In this document: positions 9,943-18,851 of the stretch, piece by piece
Layout: every line of letters begins with the position of its first letter
Position numbering within the stretch: position 1 is the first letter of the stretch
Assembly: GCF_002335805.1 (NCBI RefSeq)
Contig: NZ_NISU01000002.1
Coordinates: 138,838-202,837, forward strand
DNA from: Bacillus sp. FJAT-45350
GTDB lineage: Bacteria; Bacillota; Bacilli; Bacillales; NISU01
Direction: 5' to 3'
Length of the DNA stretch: 64,000 nucleotides
The notes under the pieces: generated by a model
Databases searched by the model: none
What the model saw: only the letters and a program-made list of their open reading frames with translations
Told to the model about the DNA's origin: nothing
Position numbers and translations under genes: made by a program

Positions 9943-10685
9943 GTTCAGTTAGACATTGTATCAGAAGAGGTAGAAATCTTAGAAAAAAGAAGTGACAGAG
10001 CCGTAGTAATAACGGACATGGGAGCATTAATACGCTCTAAGTATATACAAGTAAGTGATTTTGTTAGAAACGGTACATATGATGAAAACTTCTATAACAC
10101 ACAGGATGAGAAATTAACTGGATATTTGAACTCTATCTCTACTAGAATGCACACCGATCAACAACAAGAACTTCTTCAGTCTATTGTGAGTGCAAATGAG
10201 AAGTTTGATGAACTTGCCATAGAAATTTTTAATGGGGATGAAGAAACTCAACGGATTCTTATTTCTGAATTGAACGTAACCCGTCACGATATAGTTACCA
10301 ATACACTAGAACTTTACAAAGCGCAGTTGAAGGAAAAGAAGTAATTAATCAAACAATTCAACAAATGAATCAAATTAATACTCAAACTAAGAATACTTCA
10401 GAGGTAATAAAGCAATTAGGTGGAAAATCCGAAGAGATTGGTAATATTATTTCATTGATTACGAGTATTGCTGAACAAACAAATTTGTTAGCGCTAAATG
10501 CGACGATTGAAGCTGCTCGTGCTGGTGAACATGGCATTGCAAAAGAATCGGCTAATCATGCACAGAATGTAGCAGCATCAACCGAAGAAAGTAATGCTTC
10601 TATGGAAGAAGTGACAACATCAGCTGAATCCCTGGCTAAAATGGCTGAGGAGTTACAAGAGACTGTTCGGGTTTTTAAATTGTAG
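9943..10685 (+). pseudogene. chemoreceptor pseudogene with internal deletions
   Basis: The frame opens at 9943 without a start codon or binding site. It reads LDIVSEEVEILEKRSDRA... to a stop at 10344, which looks like the helical ligand domain of a chemoreceptor. Just before that stop another frame begins ([17 protein letters not shown]), runs through the hairpin core [24 protein letters not shown], and jumps to [18 protein letters not shown] before the normal end VRVFKL. Missing are the N-terminus with TM1, the TM2-HAMP part, and the segment after GEHG that normally reads GFAVVADEVRKLA. At least two internal deletions and one frameshift have destroyed it. Confidence 0.85.
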
Positions 10686-10704
10686 GTAAGTATTATATTT
10701 TAGA

Positions 10705-10767
10705 AAATAGCAACCTAAAAGAGTCGCTTCCTTTTTAGAGGGAGACGACTCTTTTAGGTTGCTATTT
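10705..10767. terminator. 22-bp hairpin after the broken chemoreceptor
   Basis: A perfect 22-bp stem (10705-10726 with 10746-10767) and a 19-base loop. It lacks a strong T-run and was probably the terminator of the former gene. Confidence 0.6.
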
Positions 10768-10871
10768 AGGAAGAGTTCCATCCAATTAAAAGGGAAAAAA
10801 ACAACTGAATTGAAGTTTTTATTTCATGAAATTCAACACTAACTACCTTTGAATTGCTTTTGGTAGTCTAG

Positions 10872-11066
10872 TTAAACTACTAATTTATAAAAAGCTTGTA
10901 TATTTTTATTAGTAGTATATAAGCTCCGCCTAATGTTTAATAACTGGTCTAATTCTTGGCTGCATCTAATAGTACTGCTATGTGTAAGCCCCTTTGTGAT
11001 ACCTACTTGAATCATTTCTTCTCTCTTTTTTTCTATGATTTCCTCTAATTCTTCCTTATTATCCAT
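10872..11066 (-). CDS. Spo0E-family aspartyl-phosphate phosphatase
   Basis: A 64-residue helical hairpin protein. Members dephosphorylate Spo0A-P and delay sporulation. The family motif SQELDQLLN (SQxLD) is present at about 36-44, preceded by a charged first helix (KEELEEIIEKKREEMIQ). GATGGAG lies about 9 bases before the ATG. It stands alone on the minus strand in the accessory stretch. Which phosphoprotein it targets cannot be read from sequence. Confidence 0.85.
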   Translation of the reverse strand: MDNKEELEEIIEKKREEMIQVGITKGLTHSSTIRCSQELDQLLNIRRSLYTTNKNIQAFYKLVV

Positions 11067-11222
11067 GACTAATTACTCCATCTCATTGTGAAAATTTGTA
11101 TAAACTCTATTAATAATGACTAATTCTAGGTGTTTACATGATATTATGCTCATATAATTGGTTAAATTTAAAGGGTTTCGATAAAAATAGACAAAAAAAG
11201 AACTAGGGTGATAGCAAAGTAA

Positions 11223-11375
11223 CTAAGTTAGAGGTCTATTGGTCAATACTTTATTTAAAAGTAATATATCATCATAAATTTGCTTTTTTACGAGTATATC
11301 GTCACATCTATTGTAGTCATTAATTAACAAATTAATTTCTTTAATAAATATAACCATTTCTTCGTTAGAAATCAT
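11223..11375 (-). CDS. small protein of 50 residues, unknown
   Basis: Starts MISNEEMVIFIKEINLLIND and ends NKVLTNRPLT. AAAGGAG lies 6 bases before the ATG, a strong binding site for such a short frame. The product is acidic and leucine/isoleucine-rich and probably two helices. It follows the Spo0E-like gene on the same strand (about 150 bases upstream of it in transcription order) and has a similar size, but the SQxLD motif is absent, so I do not call it Spo0E. Function unknown. Confidence 0.5.
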   Translation of the reverse strand: MISNEEMVIFIKEINLLINDYNRCDDILVKKQIYDDILLLNKVLTNRPLT

Positions 11376-11780
11376 TAATATCTCCTTTAGTGTAGTTTTA
11401 GAGTTGTATTTAGTGGTAATTTAATACTAAGATGTATATCTGAATTTAGGTAATAAGTAATAGTATAAAGGAAAGTGCACTAAAAAGAGATAACTTCGAC
11501 AATTGTTTTATTAATTCGACAAGGTAAATTTAAAATGTATATTGCGCAAAATGTATGGGTCTAGACGGTGGTCACAAAACTGTCTTATTTTACTTCTTAT
11601 TTAACAAGTAGTTAGATGAAACAGCTATTAGAAGAGGAAGGGGATTCATGGTTTTCCAATATCCGTGAAGTTATCCACTAGGCTTTTTATCTTTTCAGTG
11701 TTGAAAGCTAGTTATAATATGACGAAACATGTATAATGATATTGTTTCTACTATCAAAAGGTATTAAATAGATAAATAGA
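11376..11780. other. gene-free stretch before ctaB
   Basis: About 400 bases with no convincing gene or stem-loop. A 21-codon frame at 11616-11681 lacks a binding site. The right end presumably holds the ctaB promoter. Confidence 0.5.
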
Positions 11781-11795
11781 ATGGGAGACATGCTT

Positions 11796-12710
11796 GTGAA
11801 AAACACTGGTGGAGTTGTAAGTAAACCCATTCCATTGAAGCAATATTATTCATGGAAAGTGATAAGGGCCATTATAAAAACGGGGATTATTAATTCTAAC
11901 TCAATGGGCATGCTTGCAGGGTTATGCCTTGCTTTGTATGTAAACAATTTAAGCTTTGTTGAAAATTTCCCTGTTGTTATCTTAGCTCTAATAGGTACTT
12001 CATTTGTTATTGGTGGCTCAGGTGCAATTAACAATTATTATGATCGTGATATAGATGGGGTTATGGAACGGACAAAGATTAGGCCGACTGTAGATGGCAC
12101 TATTAATCCTAAGTTTGCTATATGGCTAGGGTTCTTCCTTGTGATTGTCGGGGTAGGTATTTTATTAACAATATCTCCATTGACGGCACTGATAGGATTT
12201 TTAGGTTTTTTCTTTTACGTTGTACCATATACAATGCTAACAAAACGTAAGACAATATATAATACTGAAGTGGGAAGCATTTCAGGAGCTATGCCTCCAT
12301 TAATGGGGTGGGCTGCGATTTCTTCAGATATATTTCACCCTGTAGCGATTGGGCTTTTTGTTCTACTGTTTTTATGGCAGCCTCCTCATTTTTATGCAAT
12401 TGCGATTAGAAGGATGGAGGAATATAGGGCGGCAGGAGTACCAATGCTCCCTGTTGTAAAAGGAATTCATCGTACAAAAGTACAGGCGATTGTATATATC
12501 GTAATATTGCTATTTTCTTCATTTTTATTTTTCCCTTACAGTAAAATAATTGCATTTACAATGTTTGGATTAACACTTGCTTGGTTATTAATTGGGGTCA
12601 TTAATTTTAATAAAGTTGATGCAATCAAATGGGCAACAAAAATGTTTGTCTTTTCGTTAATTCATTTGACTGTTCTTTTTGTGTTAATGATTGTCATTTC
12701 GTTTATATAG
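11796..12710 (+). CDS. ctaB: protoheme IX farnesyltransferase (heme O synthase)
   Basis: UbiA-type membrane prenyltransferase that adds a farnesyl group to heme B to make heme O for cytochrome oxidases. The first Asp-rich motif is seen as NNYYDRDIDGVMERT. It is followed by TVDGTINP, a second loop with YTMLTKRKTIYNTEVGSISGAMPP, and about nine membrane segments. The GTG at 11796 was chosen because GGGAG lies 8 bases upstream; the ATG at 11781 would overlap that site. It is separated from other cta genes, as a second or orphan ctaB often is. A bidirectional terminator follows. Confidence 0.93.
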   Translation: MKNTGGVVSKPIPLKQYYSWKVIRAIIKTGIINSNSMGMLAGLCLALYVNNLSFVENFPVVILALIGTSFVIGGSGAINNYYDRDIDGVMERTKIRPTVDGTINPKFAIWLGFFLVIVGVGILLTISPLTALIGFLGFFFYVVPYTMLTKRKTIYNTEVGSISGAMPPLMGWAAISSDIFHPVAIGLFVLLFLWQPPHFYAIAIRRMEEYRAAGVPMLPVVKGIHRTKVQAIVYIVILLFSSFLFFPYSKIIAFTMFGLTLAWLLIGVINFNKVDAIKWATKMFVFSLIHLTVLFVLMIVISFI

Positions 12711-12717
12711 TCTTATA

Positions 12718-12756
12718 AGAAAGAGCTCAGACACGTATTTGGTCTGAGCTCTTTCT
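12718..12756. terminator. bidirectional terminator between ctaB and the LysM gene
   Basis: A perfect 15-bp stem (12718-12732 with 12742-12756) between two convergent genes. Confidence 0.7.
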
Positions 12757-12840
12757 ATATTGATTTAAAAAATAGCAACAATCACATAATTGCAGAAACA
12801 ACATAATGGTTGTCTCAAAACTGTAAAACTTAATAGATAC

Positions 12841-14103
12841 TTATTTTATTGAACGACCCGCTGCAATTTCTATTTGCTTATGCATAGAATCCTGTACTAA
12901 ACCATCTTTATGTCTTGTACTATTGAAAAAATGGATACAGAAATGACCATTATAATTATTATTCTTAATTACATGATCACCATGTGGCATTGAGTGCATA
13001 GCTGCAGCTAATTTTCTCCCATCAACTTCAACAATAATTGCACGTGGAGTCCAAGAATATTGGCCACCCCAAATTTCTCTCATAGTTTGAGCGTCTTGAG
13101 CAGTAAGCGGCTCGCTGTCTGCATGGTTTCCACCCATTGTATGACGAACTTGAAATGTTCGACCAGTTTGGAAATCTGTTATTGTAGCTGTTTTTCCAGT
13201 AGAAAATACATACCTTGCTTCAGTCCACCAGTCAAGTACTTCACCATGTTTATCTGATACAACTGGTTTAGTTGGTATGTGGTACTCTGGTATACGAACT
13301 GTTTGTCCAATTTTCAACGTACTTCTTGTTGTAAGGTTATTCTCTTTTAGCAATTCATTAAATGGAACACCGTATTGTGTACTTAAATTCCATATAGTAT
13401 CGCCTGAACGTATCGTATGATCAATATATGTAACAGTTACACTAGAGTTACTTGCAGTAGACGTAGTATCTTGTGCCAAAGTAGAGTTACCTGAATGTAT
13501 ATGTAACCTTTGTCCAATATGTAAGGTATCAGTAGATAGATTGTTACCATTCTTAAGTTCAGTGACAGTTGTACCAAATCGATTAGCAATATTAAATAAT
13601 GTATCGCCAGCTACCACGGTATAAACAGTTGTAGTTGCATTGGCTACAGCTGTATGTGGTGGTGCAGTTGATTGTACTTTATGGTCGGTTGAGGAAAGTG
13701 TAACAGTACGTGTAGCACCATTCCAATCCACAGTTAAGCCTAATGTTTCACTTATAAATCGTAGAGGGACCATTGTCGAACCATTCATAATCATTGCTGG
13801 AGGAATTGTTATCTGTGTTCCGTTTACATTAGCGATTGTTGAACCAACAACAAATGATATTGTTTTATTGTCTTGTATGATCGTTACTGTTCTAGAGCTA
13901 TTATTCCAATTAACTTTTGCCCCTAATGATTCAGAAACAGCTCGAATAGGGACCAACGTAGAACCGTTATGTAGAACTGCCTGAGTCTGTAATTCTATCC
14001 CATCTAAAATAATTCGCGGGTTGTTATTTGCTTGAGTTGAATCCAGTGGATAAGAAAGACTAGCTAATAGTAACACAAGTAATAAGAAACATAATTTTTT
14101 CAT
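12841..14103 (-). CDS. secreted LysM protein with copper-amine-oxidase-like N-domain
   Basis: 420 residues. A signal peptide (1-25) is followed by a copper amine oxidase N-like domain (about 28-145; two repeats with VPIRAVSESLGAKVNW and VPLRFISETLGLTVDW). Two LysM peptidoglycan-binding domains follow, at about 158-203 (YTVVAGDTLFNIANRFG) and 230-273 (HTIRSGDTIWNLSTQYG). The C-terminal domain (about 290-420) is His-rich, with TMGGNHADSEPLT, HSMPHG and GHFCIHFFNS. That last domain recurs in Bacillus wall proteins but its activity is not known to me. The conserved His and Cys suggest metal binding or catalysis. TAGGAGGA precedes the ATG. Single-gene unit convergent with ctaB. Confidence 0.85.
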   Translation of the reverse strand: MKKLCFLLLVLLLASLSYPLDSTQANNNPRIILDGIELQTQAVLHNGSTLVPIRAVSESLGAKVNWNNSSRTVTIIQDNKTISFVVGSTIANVNGTQITIPPAMIMNGSTMVPLRFISETLGLTVDWNGATRTVTLSSTDHKVQSTAPPHTAVANATTTVYTVVAGDTLFNIANRFGTTVTELKNGNNLSTDTLHIGQRLHIHSGNSTLAQDTTSTASNSSVTVTYIDHTIRSGDTIWNLSTQYGVPFNELLKENNLTTRSTLKIGQTVRIPEYHIPTKPVVSDKHGEVLDWWTEARYVFSTGKTATITDFQTGRTFQVRHTMGGNHADSEPLTAQDAQTMREIWGGQYSWTPRAIIVEVDGRKLAAAMHSMPHGDHVIKNNNYNGHFCIHFFNSTRHKDGLVQDSMHKQIEIAAGRSIK

Positions 14104-14208
14104 GGTGTTCCTCCTAGTTTATTAGGTTATCAATTACATAATATAAGAAAACTAGTCTAATAAATAGAGGTTTTTTTAGGGAGAAATAACAGACAATTGG
14201 GAATGTAA

Positions 14209-14242
14209 TAAAAAAGCTACGTAGGATTCGGCCTACGTAGCT
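14209..14242 (-). terminator. terminator of the cotJABC operon
   Basis: AGCTACGTAGG pairs with CCTACGTAGCT. On the minus strand a T-run (plus-strand A-run) follows. Confidence 0.85.
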
Positions 14243-14248
14243 AATAAA

Positions 14249-14818
14249 CTAAAACACTTTCTTTCGATCCCGTTCTTCTTTTAACATTTCTACTGCTTCT
14301 CTAAAACGCTGTGAATGAACGACTTCACGTTCTCGTAAGAAACGCAAACCATCATTTAAGTCAGGATCATCAGATTGATCGATAATCCACTGGTATGTTG
14401 CACGAGCTTTTTCTTCAGCTGCAATATCTTCATATAAATCTGCTATTGGATCCCCTTTTGCTTGGATATAGGACGCTGTCCAAGGAACACCTGCGGCATT
14501 ATTGTAGAACAATGCACTGTCATGGGAAACATAGTGTTCTGCAAGACCTGCAGCTTTTAATTGTTCTGGTGTTGCATCTTTTGTCAACTTATAAATCATT
14601 GTAGCAATCATTTCCAAGTGTGCAAATTCTTCTGTACCTATATCTGTTAAAAGCCCAATGACTTTTTCAGGAATAGTATAACGTTGATTAAGGTAGCGTA
14701 ATGCGGCAGCAAGTTCGCCATCAGCCCCACCGTATTGTTCAACTAAATATTTAGCTAGTTGAGGGTTGCATGTACTAACCTTTACTGGGTATTGAAGCTT
14801 TTTTTCGTAAATCCACAT
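14249..14818 (-). CDS. cotJC: spore coat protein CotJC, manganese-catalase family
   Basis: Inner spore coat protein of the Mn-catalase/ferritin-like family, made in the mother cell. The 189 residues match the family length and carry the metal-ligand motifs DIGTEEFAHLEM, DIAAEEKARATYQ and REREVVHSQRF. The ATG at 14818 (MWIYEKKLQ) has AGAGGGGG upstream. A longer in-frame reading to 14950 overlaps cotJB and is not conserved sequence. Third gene of cotJA-cotJB-cotJC. Confidence 0.96.
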   Translation of the reverse strand: MWIYEKKLQYPVKVSTCNPQLAKYLVEQYGGADGELAAALRYLNQRYTIPEKVIGLLTDIGTEEFAHLEMIATMIYKLTKDATPEQLKAAGLAEHYVSHDSALFYNNAAGVPWTASYIQAKGDPIADLYEDIAAEEKARATYQWIIDQSDDPDLNDGLRFLREREVVHSQRFREAVEMLKEERDRKKVF

Positions 14819-14855
14819 AAAAATATTTTCCCCCTCTGTAAATTCTAGTACGTAA

Positions 14856-15125
14856 TTATATCTGCCATGGCCAAGGGCCTTCGTTCCAATTCCAAGGATA
14901 GGCACTTGGACTTTGACCGTATTGGAGTAATGGTCCGTATATTTGTTCAACCTGGCATCGAAGCTGGTGTCTTATTTGCGAAAAGTGATTAAATTGGTTG
15001 ATGGCATCGGAGTCATCAGGGTGAGTATCGAGGTATAATGTTAATTCTAATAAAACAAAGTCAACCGACTGTAGTTCTTCCATTAGCTGATAAAATTCTT
15101 TTGGAAGCTGTTTTTGTTGTTTCAT
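14856..15125 (-). CDS. cotJB: spore coat protein CotJB
   Basis: An 89-residue coat component that assembles with CotJA and CotJC. It shows the family pattern LMEELQSVDFVLLELTLYLDTHPDD followed by a linker and a Trp/Pro-rich end (YPWNWNEGPWPWQI). The start overlaps the cotJA stop by four bases (ATGA), implying coupled translation. Confidence 0.94.
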   Translation of the reverse strand: MKQQKQLPKEFYQLMEELQSVDFVLLELTLYLDTHPDDSDAINQFNHFSQIRHQLRCQVEQIYGPLLQYGQSPSAYPWNWNEGPWPWQI

Positions 15126-15367
15126 TCTCCACCCTCCTGACTTTCTCTATGGTGTTTGTAAGGGCTGTAGTATGGATCGTAAAAAATTGGCCAAAGCGTA
15201 CCGGCGTACAGTGCTTCTCTAGGAGACGAAAATTGAGGAGTGCCATATGGTTGGTAGCCGACATAGAGATTTGGTGGTGTGGAATAAGGCTTTTTTAAAA
15301 TTGGAGGACATGGATCAAAGGGACTGACATAAGGGTAATAATACTTTCTCGTTGTAAACTTATTCAT
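15122..15367 (-). CDS. cotJA: spore coat associated protein CotJA
   Basis: An 81-residue Pro/Tyr-rich protein (YVSPFDPCPPI, GTLWPIFYDPYYSPY) needed to place CotJC in the coat. AAGGGGGA lies about 8 bases before the ATG. First gene of the cotJ operon. A sigma-E promoter is expected upstream but I could not place it securely. Confidence 0.93.
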   Translation of the reverse strand: MNKFTTRKYYYPYVSPFDPCPPILKKPYSTPPNLYVGYQPYGTPQFSSPREALYAGTLWPIFYDPYYSPYKHHRESQEGGE

Positions 15368-15507
15368 CTAAGTGCTTCCCCCTTATTATGATTTTGCATC
15401 CTTCAGATTATATTGAGGGGGACGATGATTTAGAACAGAACTTTTGCGAAATATTAAGTAACTTTGAGAAATGTATTATGTACAACCCTATAGAGGTGGA
15501 ATGTATT

Positions 15508-15541
15508 AAAAAAAGCAATGGTGTTGGGAGACACCATTGCT
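15508..15541 (-). terminator. terminator after the CotF-like gene
   Basis: AGCAATGGTGT pairs with ACACCATTGCT. The minus-strand transcript continues into a T-run. Confidence 0.85.
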
Positions 15542-15552
15542 GAAACTATTTT

Positions 15553-15894
15553 TTAAGACATCGTGTTAGTATTGCTGTAAGGAAATTGATTCGTGTAGCC
15601 AGAGAATTGCTGGTATGATTGTTGTAATTTCTCTTGAGGAGTTGCCTCAAAAGAATACCAACCTTTTTTAAACATCGTGTTAAATAGCTCTCTTTGGCAA
15701 TTTTGAGACTCATTTGCGATTGCACTAAGATCACGGTATAAATTTTCATGACTAGCTTCGTTCATCGCAGTGCTATAAGAACTAGTCATATATTTTTCTG
15801 TAGCCAAAATATCATTTATAAAGTCACGGTCAGACATTTGTGGAGTTTCTGGTACTTCTGTTTTAGGGTTTTGAATTTTGTTTTGTTGGTTCAT
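15553..15894 (-). CDS. CotF-like spore coat protein
   Basis: 113 residues with the coat-F type helical core: MSDRDFINDILATEKYMT, then AMNEASHENLYRDLSAIANE and QRELFNTMFKKGWYSFE. These ferritin-like bundles are structural coat proteins. GGAGTGATGAAGG lies upstream of the ATG. It follows the next upstream gene closely, with which it likely forms a two-gene unit, and shares the coat theme of the cotJ cluster. Confidence 0.82.
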   Translation of the reverse strand: MNQQNKIQNPKTEVPETPQMSDRDFINDILATEKYMTSSYSTAMNEASHENLYRDLSAIANESQNCQRELFNTMFKKGWYSFEATPQEKLQQSYQQFSGYTNQFPYSNTNTMS

Positions 15895-15913
15895 CCTTCA
15901 TCACTCCTATTGA

Positions 15914-16192
15914 TTATTGAAGTTGCTGTTGTTGCATTTGGCTAGGTTGATTTTGGCTTTGCAAATGGCCTAATAATTTTTGGTAATGTCTCTCATGCAT
16001 TTGTCCAGCCTTTTGGATTGCGTTTTTTACTTCAGGATCCATGCATTGCTGGGCAAAGAAGTTACATTTTTTCATTGCAAGTAAATTCCAAGATAACATA
16101 TCACTAATATAGAGGTGGTCCTTACTTGTAACTACATTTGGTGGTTGGGGCATGATGCCTTGTTGTTGGGTTACATTTTGCTGCTGTTGCAT
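15914..16192 (-). CDS. small CotF-related coat protein (YraG/YhcQ-like)
   Basis: 92 residues: a Gln-rich N-terminus, a helical core (SKDHLYISDMLSWNLLAMKK, CNFFAQQCMDPEVKNAIQKA, MHERHYQKLL) and a Gln-rich tail. The core resembles the first half of the coat-F domain, so it probably assembles with the CotF-like protein encoded 20 bases further on. AAAGGAGG sits 7 bases from the ATG at 16192; an ATG at 16198 would be too close. Confidence 0.75.
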   Translation of the reverse strand: MQQQQNVTQQQGIMPQPPNVVTSKDHLYISDMLSWNLLAMKKCNFFAQQCMDPEVKNAIQKAGQMHERHYQKLLGHLQSQNQPSQMQQQQLQ

Positions 16193-16348
16193 AATCATCC
16201 TCCTTTTTTCTTTGGAAAAGGGGAGAGCGGAACTCTCTCTTATCCACTTTGTATCAATCGATCAAGATTAGTATGTTTCAAATAGAGGAAGTTATAACAA
16301 GTTACAATTATCAAAAAAAGATTTTATGTAAATTTTCTGAATTTACTA

Positions 16349-16377
16349 TTGCCAAATTATTAGAAATGTTTTATAGT
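16349..16377 (+). promoter_or_regulatory. sigma-A type promoter of the fad operon
   Basis: TTGCCA, a 17-base spacer and TATAGT, placed 45 bases before the FadR operator and 86 bases before fadN. Confidence 0.65.
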
Positions 16378-16421
16378 GTAATTAACGAAAAAAAAGTAAC
16401 AAAAATTTTTTATTATAAAAA

Positions 16422-16439
16422 TGAATGAGTATTCATTCA
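16422..16439. promoter_or_regulatory. FadR (YsiA) operator
   Basis: TGAATGAGTATTCATTCA matches the Bacillus FadR box (TGAATGANTANTCATTCA) in every fixed position. FadR represses beta-oxidation genes until long-chain acyl-CoA binds it. The site lies downstream of the promoter, so it would act as a roadblock. Confidence 0.92.
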
Positions 16440-16462
16440 AGGTTACGAGAAGGAGGACAAGT

Positions 16463-18847
16463 ATGGTTGGTCAAATTCGAAAGGCGGCAGTTTTGGGCTC
16501 AGGTGTTATGGGATCGGGGATAGCTGCACATCTTGCTAACATTGGTATTCCTACTTTGCTTTTAGATATAGTGCCTAGAGAGCTATCTGCAAAAGAAGAG
16601 GCACAAGGATTAACGTTGGAAGATAAATTAGTTCGTAATCGAATTAGTTATGAAAATAGACAAAAGTTATTAAAACAAAAGCCAGCACCGTTAACTACTA
16701 AATCAAACATAAACCTAATTGAAGCCGGTAATCTTGAGGATGATATGGAACGATTAGGTGAAGTTGATTGGATTATCGAAGTAGTAGTTGAAAATCTAGA
16801 AATAAAGAAAAAGGTATTTGAAAAAGTTGATACTTATAGAAAACCAGGAACAATAGTGAGTTCAAATACATCAGGTATTTCAATAAATGCAATGTCAGAA
16901 GGTCGGTCTGATGACTTTAAAGCACACTTTTTAGGTACTCATTTCTTCAATCCACCACGCTATTTAAAATTACTTGAGATTATTCCGGCGAATGATACTG
17001 CGGATGAAGTAATTGAATTTATGAAAGCGTTTGCTGAAGATACACTAGGAAAAGGTGTTGTCGAATGTAAAGATACACCAAACTTTATTGCGAACCGAAT
17101 TGGAACGTACGGATTATTAGTGACGGTGTCTGAAATGCTGAAAGGTGGCTATTCAGTAGGTGAAGTTGATTCAGTTACAGGTCCATTAATTGGCCGTCCG
17201 AAAAGTGCAACATTCCGTACATTGGATGTAGTCGGCTTAGATACATTTATACACGTAATTAAGAACGTTTATGACAATGTAGAAGGAAAAGAGAAAGTCG
17301 TATTCGAAGCTCCTGCTTTTATGCAATCAATGAATGAAAATGGTTGGATCGGAAGTAAAGTAGGTCAAGGATTTTTCCTTAAGAAAAAGGGAGAAAAGGG
17401 AAGCGAAATCTTAGAGTTAGACCCAAATACATTAGAGTATGTTCAACGCAAGAAGCTGAAAGCCGCTTCAGTAGAAGCAGCAAAGCAAGCAAAGAAGCTA
17501 CCAGAAAAAATCAAAACTCTTGCTTATGCAAAGGACAGAGCTGGAGAGCTTGTATGGAATCTCCTTAAGCCAGTGCTAATTTATTCAGCGGAAAAAATCG
17601 ATGAAATAGCAAATGATATCCAAGCTGTAGACCAAGCGATGAAATGGGGCTTCGGTTGGGAACTTGGGCCGTTTGAAACATGGGATGCAATTGGACTTGA
17701 AAAATCAGTCGCTCGTATGGAGGAAGAAGGAGAAACTGTACCAACTTGGATAAAAGAGATGATCAGTAGTGGAGATACCTCCTTCTATAAAGGAGACAGT
17801 TTTTACCACAAAGGCGAGTACAAGACAATTAAAACTAATCCAAAAGCCATTAATCTAAAAGGGCTTAAGGGTGACAATAACGTAATTTTGAAAAATAGTG
17901 GAGCTTCTTTAATAGACCTAGGTGATGACGTTGCATGCTTAGAATTCCATTCACCAAACAATTCAATCGGCTTAGACGTACTACAAATGATAAATAAATC
18001 GATTGATGAAGTGGAAAAGAACTATAAAGGCCTTGTAATCGGAAACCAAGGGAAGAACTTCTGTGTCGGTGCAAACCTTATGCTTATCTTAATGGAAGCA
18101 CAGGATGATAACTATCCTGAAATTGATTTAGTTGTTCGTCAATTCCAGAATGCTATGGCAAAAATCCGTTACTCATCAAGACCAGTTGTAACAGCACCAC
18201 ACCAAATGACTTTAGGTGGTGGAGCAGAGGTATGTTTACCGTCTGCTAGCATTCAAGCATCATCAGAAACATACATGGGCTTAGTAGAAGTTGGAGTTGG
18301 CTTAATACCAGGTGGGGGAGGTAACAAGGAATTATACCTTCGAAACCTTGAGCGACATGCTGATGGAACTCCATTAGATTTACAGGCTGCCGCGAACAAA
18401 ACGTTTGAAACGATTGCAATGGCAAAAGTAGCAACTTCTGCAGCAGAAGCTAGAGACAATAGCTTCTTAAGTGAACGAGATGGAATCACAATGAATGGTG
18501 ACCATGTGATTCATTCAGCAAAACAGGAAGTTCTTCACTTATCACAACAAGGATATGTTGCAAAACAACGCAACAAAATCCCAGTAGTTGGAGAAACTGG
18601 TTATGCAACAATGTTACTTGGAGCGAAGACAATGAAATTCGGGGGCTTAATATCAGACCACGATTTAAAAATAGCAGAAAAATTAGCCTTCGTATTAGCC
18701 GGAGGTCGAGTACCAAAAGGAACATACGTAGATGAGCAATATTTATTAGACTTAGAGCGTGAAGCGTTCTTAAGCTTAGTAGCCGAACCAAAAACACAAC
18801 AACGTATGCAATACATGCTAACAAAAGGAAAGCCATTACGTAACTAG
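16463..18847 (+). CDS. fadN: 3-hydroxyacyl-CoA dehydrogenase / enoyl-CoA hydratase FadN
   Basis: Two-step beta-oxidation enzyme. The 794-residue protein begins with the NAD-binding fold (GSGVMGSGIAAHLANIG), followed by the hydroxyacyl-CoA dehydrogenase C-domains (GTHFFNPPRYLKLLEI, DTPNFIANRIG). It ends with a crotonase domain (about 495-700; GNQGKNFCVGANL, APHQMTLGGGAEV, GVGLIPGGGG). This domain order is that of Bacillus YusL. The ATG at 16463 has AAGGAGGA 5 bases upstream; the in-frame ATG at 16421 overlaps the operator. First gene of fadN-fadA-fadE. Confidence 0.96.
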   Translation: MVGQIRKAAVLGSGVMGSGIAAHLANIGIPTLLLDIVPRELSAKEEAQGLTLEDKLVRNRISYENRQKLLKQKPAPLTTKSNINLIEAGNLEDDMERLGEVDWIIEVVVENLEIKKKVFEKVDTYRKPGTIVSSNTSGISINAMSEGRSDDFKAHFLGTHFFNPPRYLKLLEIIPANDTADEVIEFMKAFAEDTLGKGVVECKDTPNFIANRIGTYGLLVTVSEMLKGGYSVGEVDSVTGPLIGRPKSATFRTLDVVGLDTFIHVIKNVYDNVEGKEKVVFEAPAFMQSMNENGWIGSKVGQGFFLKKKGEKGSEILELDPNTLEYVQRKKLKAASVEAAKQAKKLPEKIKTLAYAKDRAGELVWNLLKPVLIYSAEKIDEIANDIQAVDQAMKWGFGWELGPFETWDAIGLEKSVARMEEEGETVPTWIKEMISSGDTSFYKGDSFYHKGEYKTIKTNPKAINLKGLKGDNNVILKNSGASLIDLGDDVACLEFHSPNNSIGLDVLQMINKSIDEVEKNYKGLVIGNQGKNFCVGANLMLILMEAQDDNYPEIDLVVRQFQNAMAKIRYSSRPVVTAPHQMTLGGGAEVCLPSASIQASSETYMGLVEVGVGLIPGGGGNKELYLRNLERHADGTPLDLQAAANKTFETIAMAKVATSAAEARDNSFLSERDGITMNGDHVIHSAKQEVLHLSQQGYVAKQRNKIPVVGETGYATMLLGAKTMKFGGLISDHDLKIAEKLAFVLAGGRVPKGTYVDEQYLLDLEREAFLSLVAEPKTQQRMQYMLTKGKPLRN

Positions 18848-18851
18848 AGAA

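Noticed and set aside
11616-11681. 21-codon frame starting MKQLLEEEGDSW
   Set aside because: No ribosome binding site, very short, and no partner frame; possibly chance or a tiny remnant.
18486-18836. Long minus-strand frame inside fadN
   Set aside because: Shadow of fadN; the leucine-rich translation arises from the reverse of a real gene.
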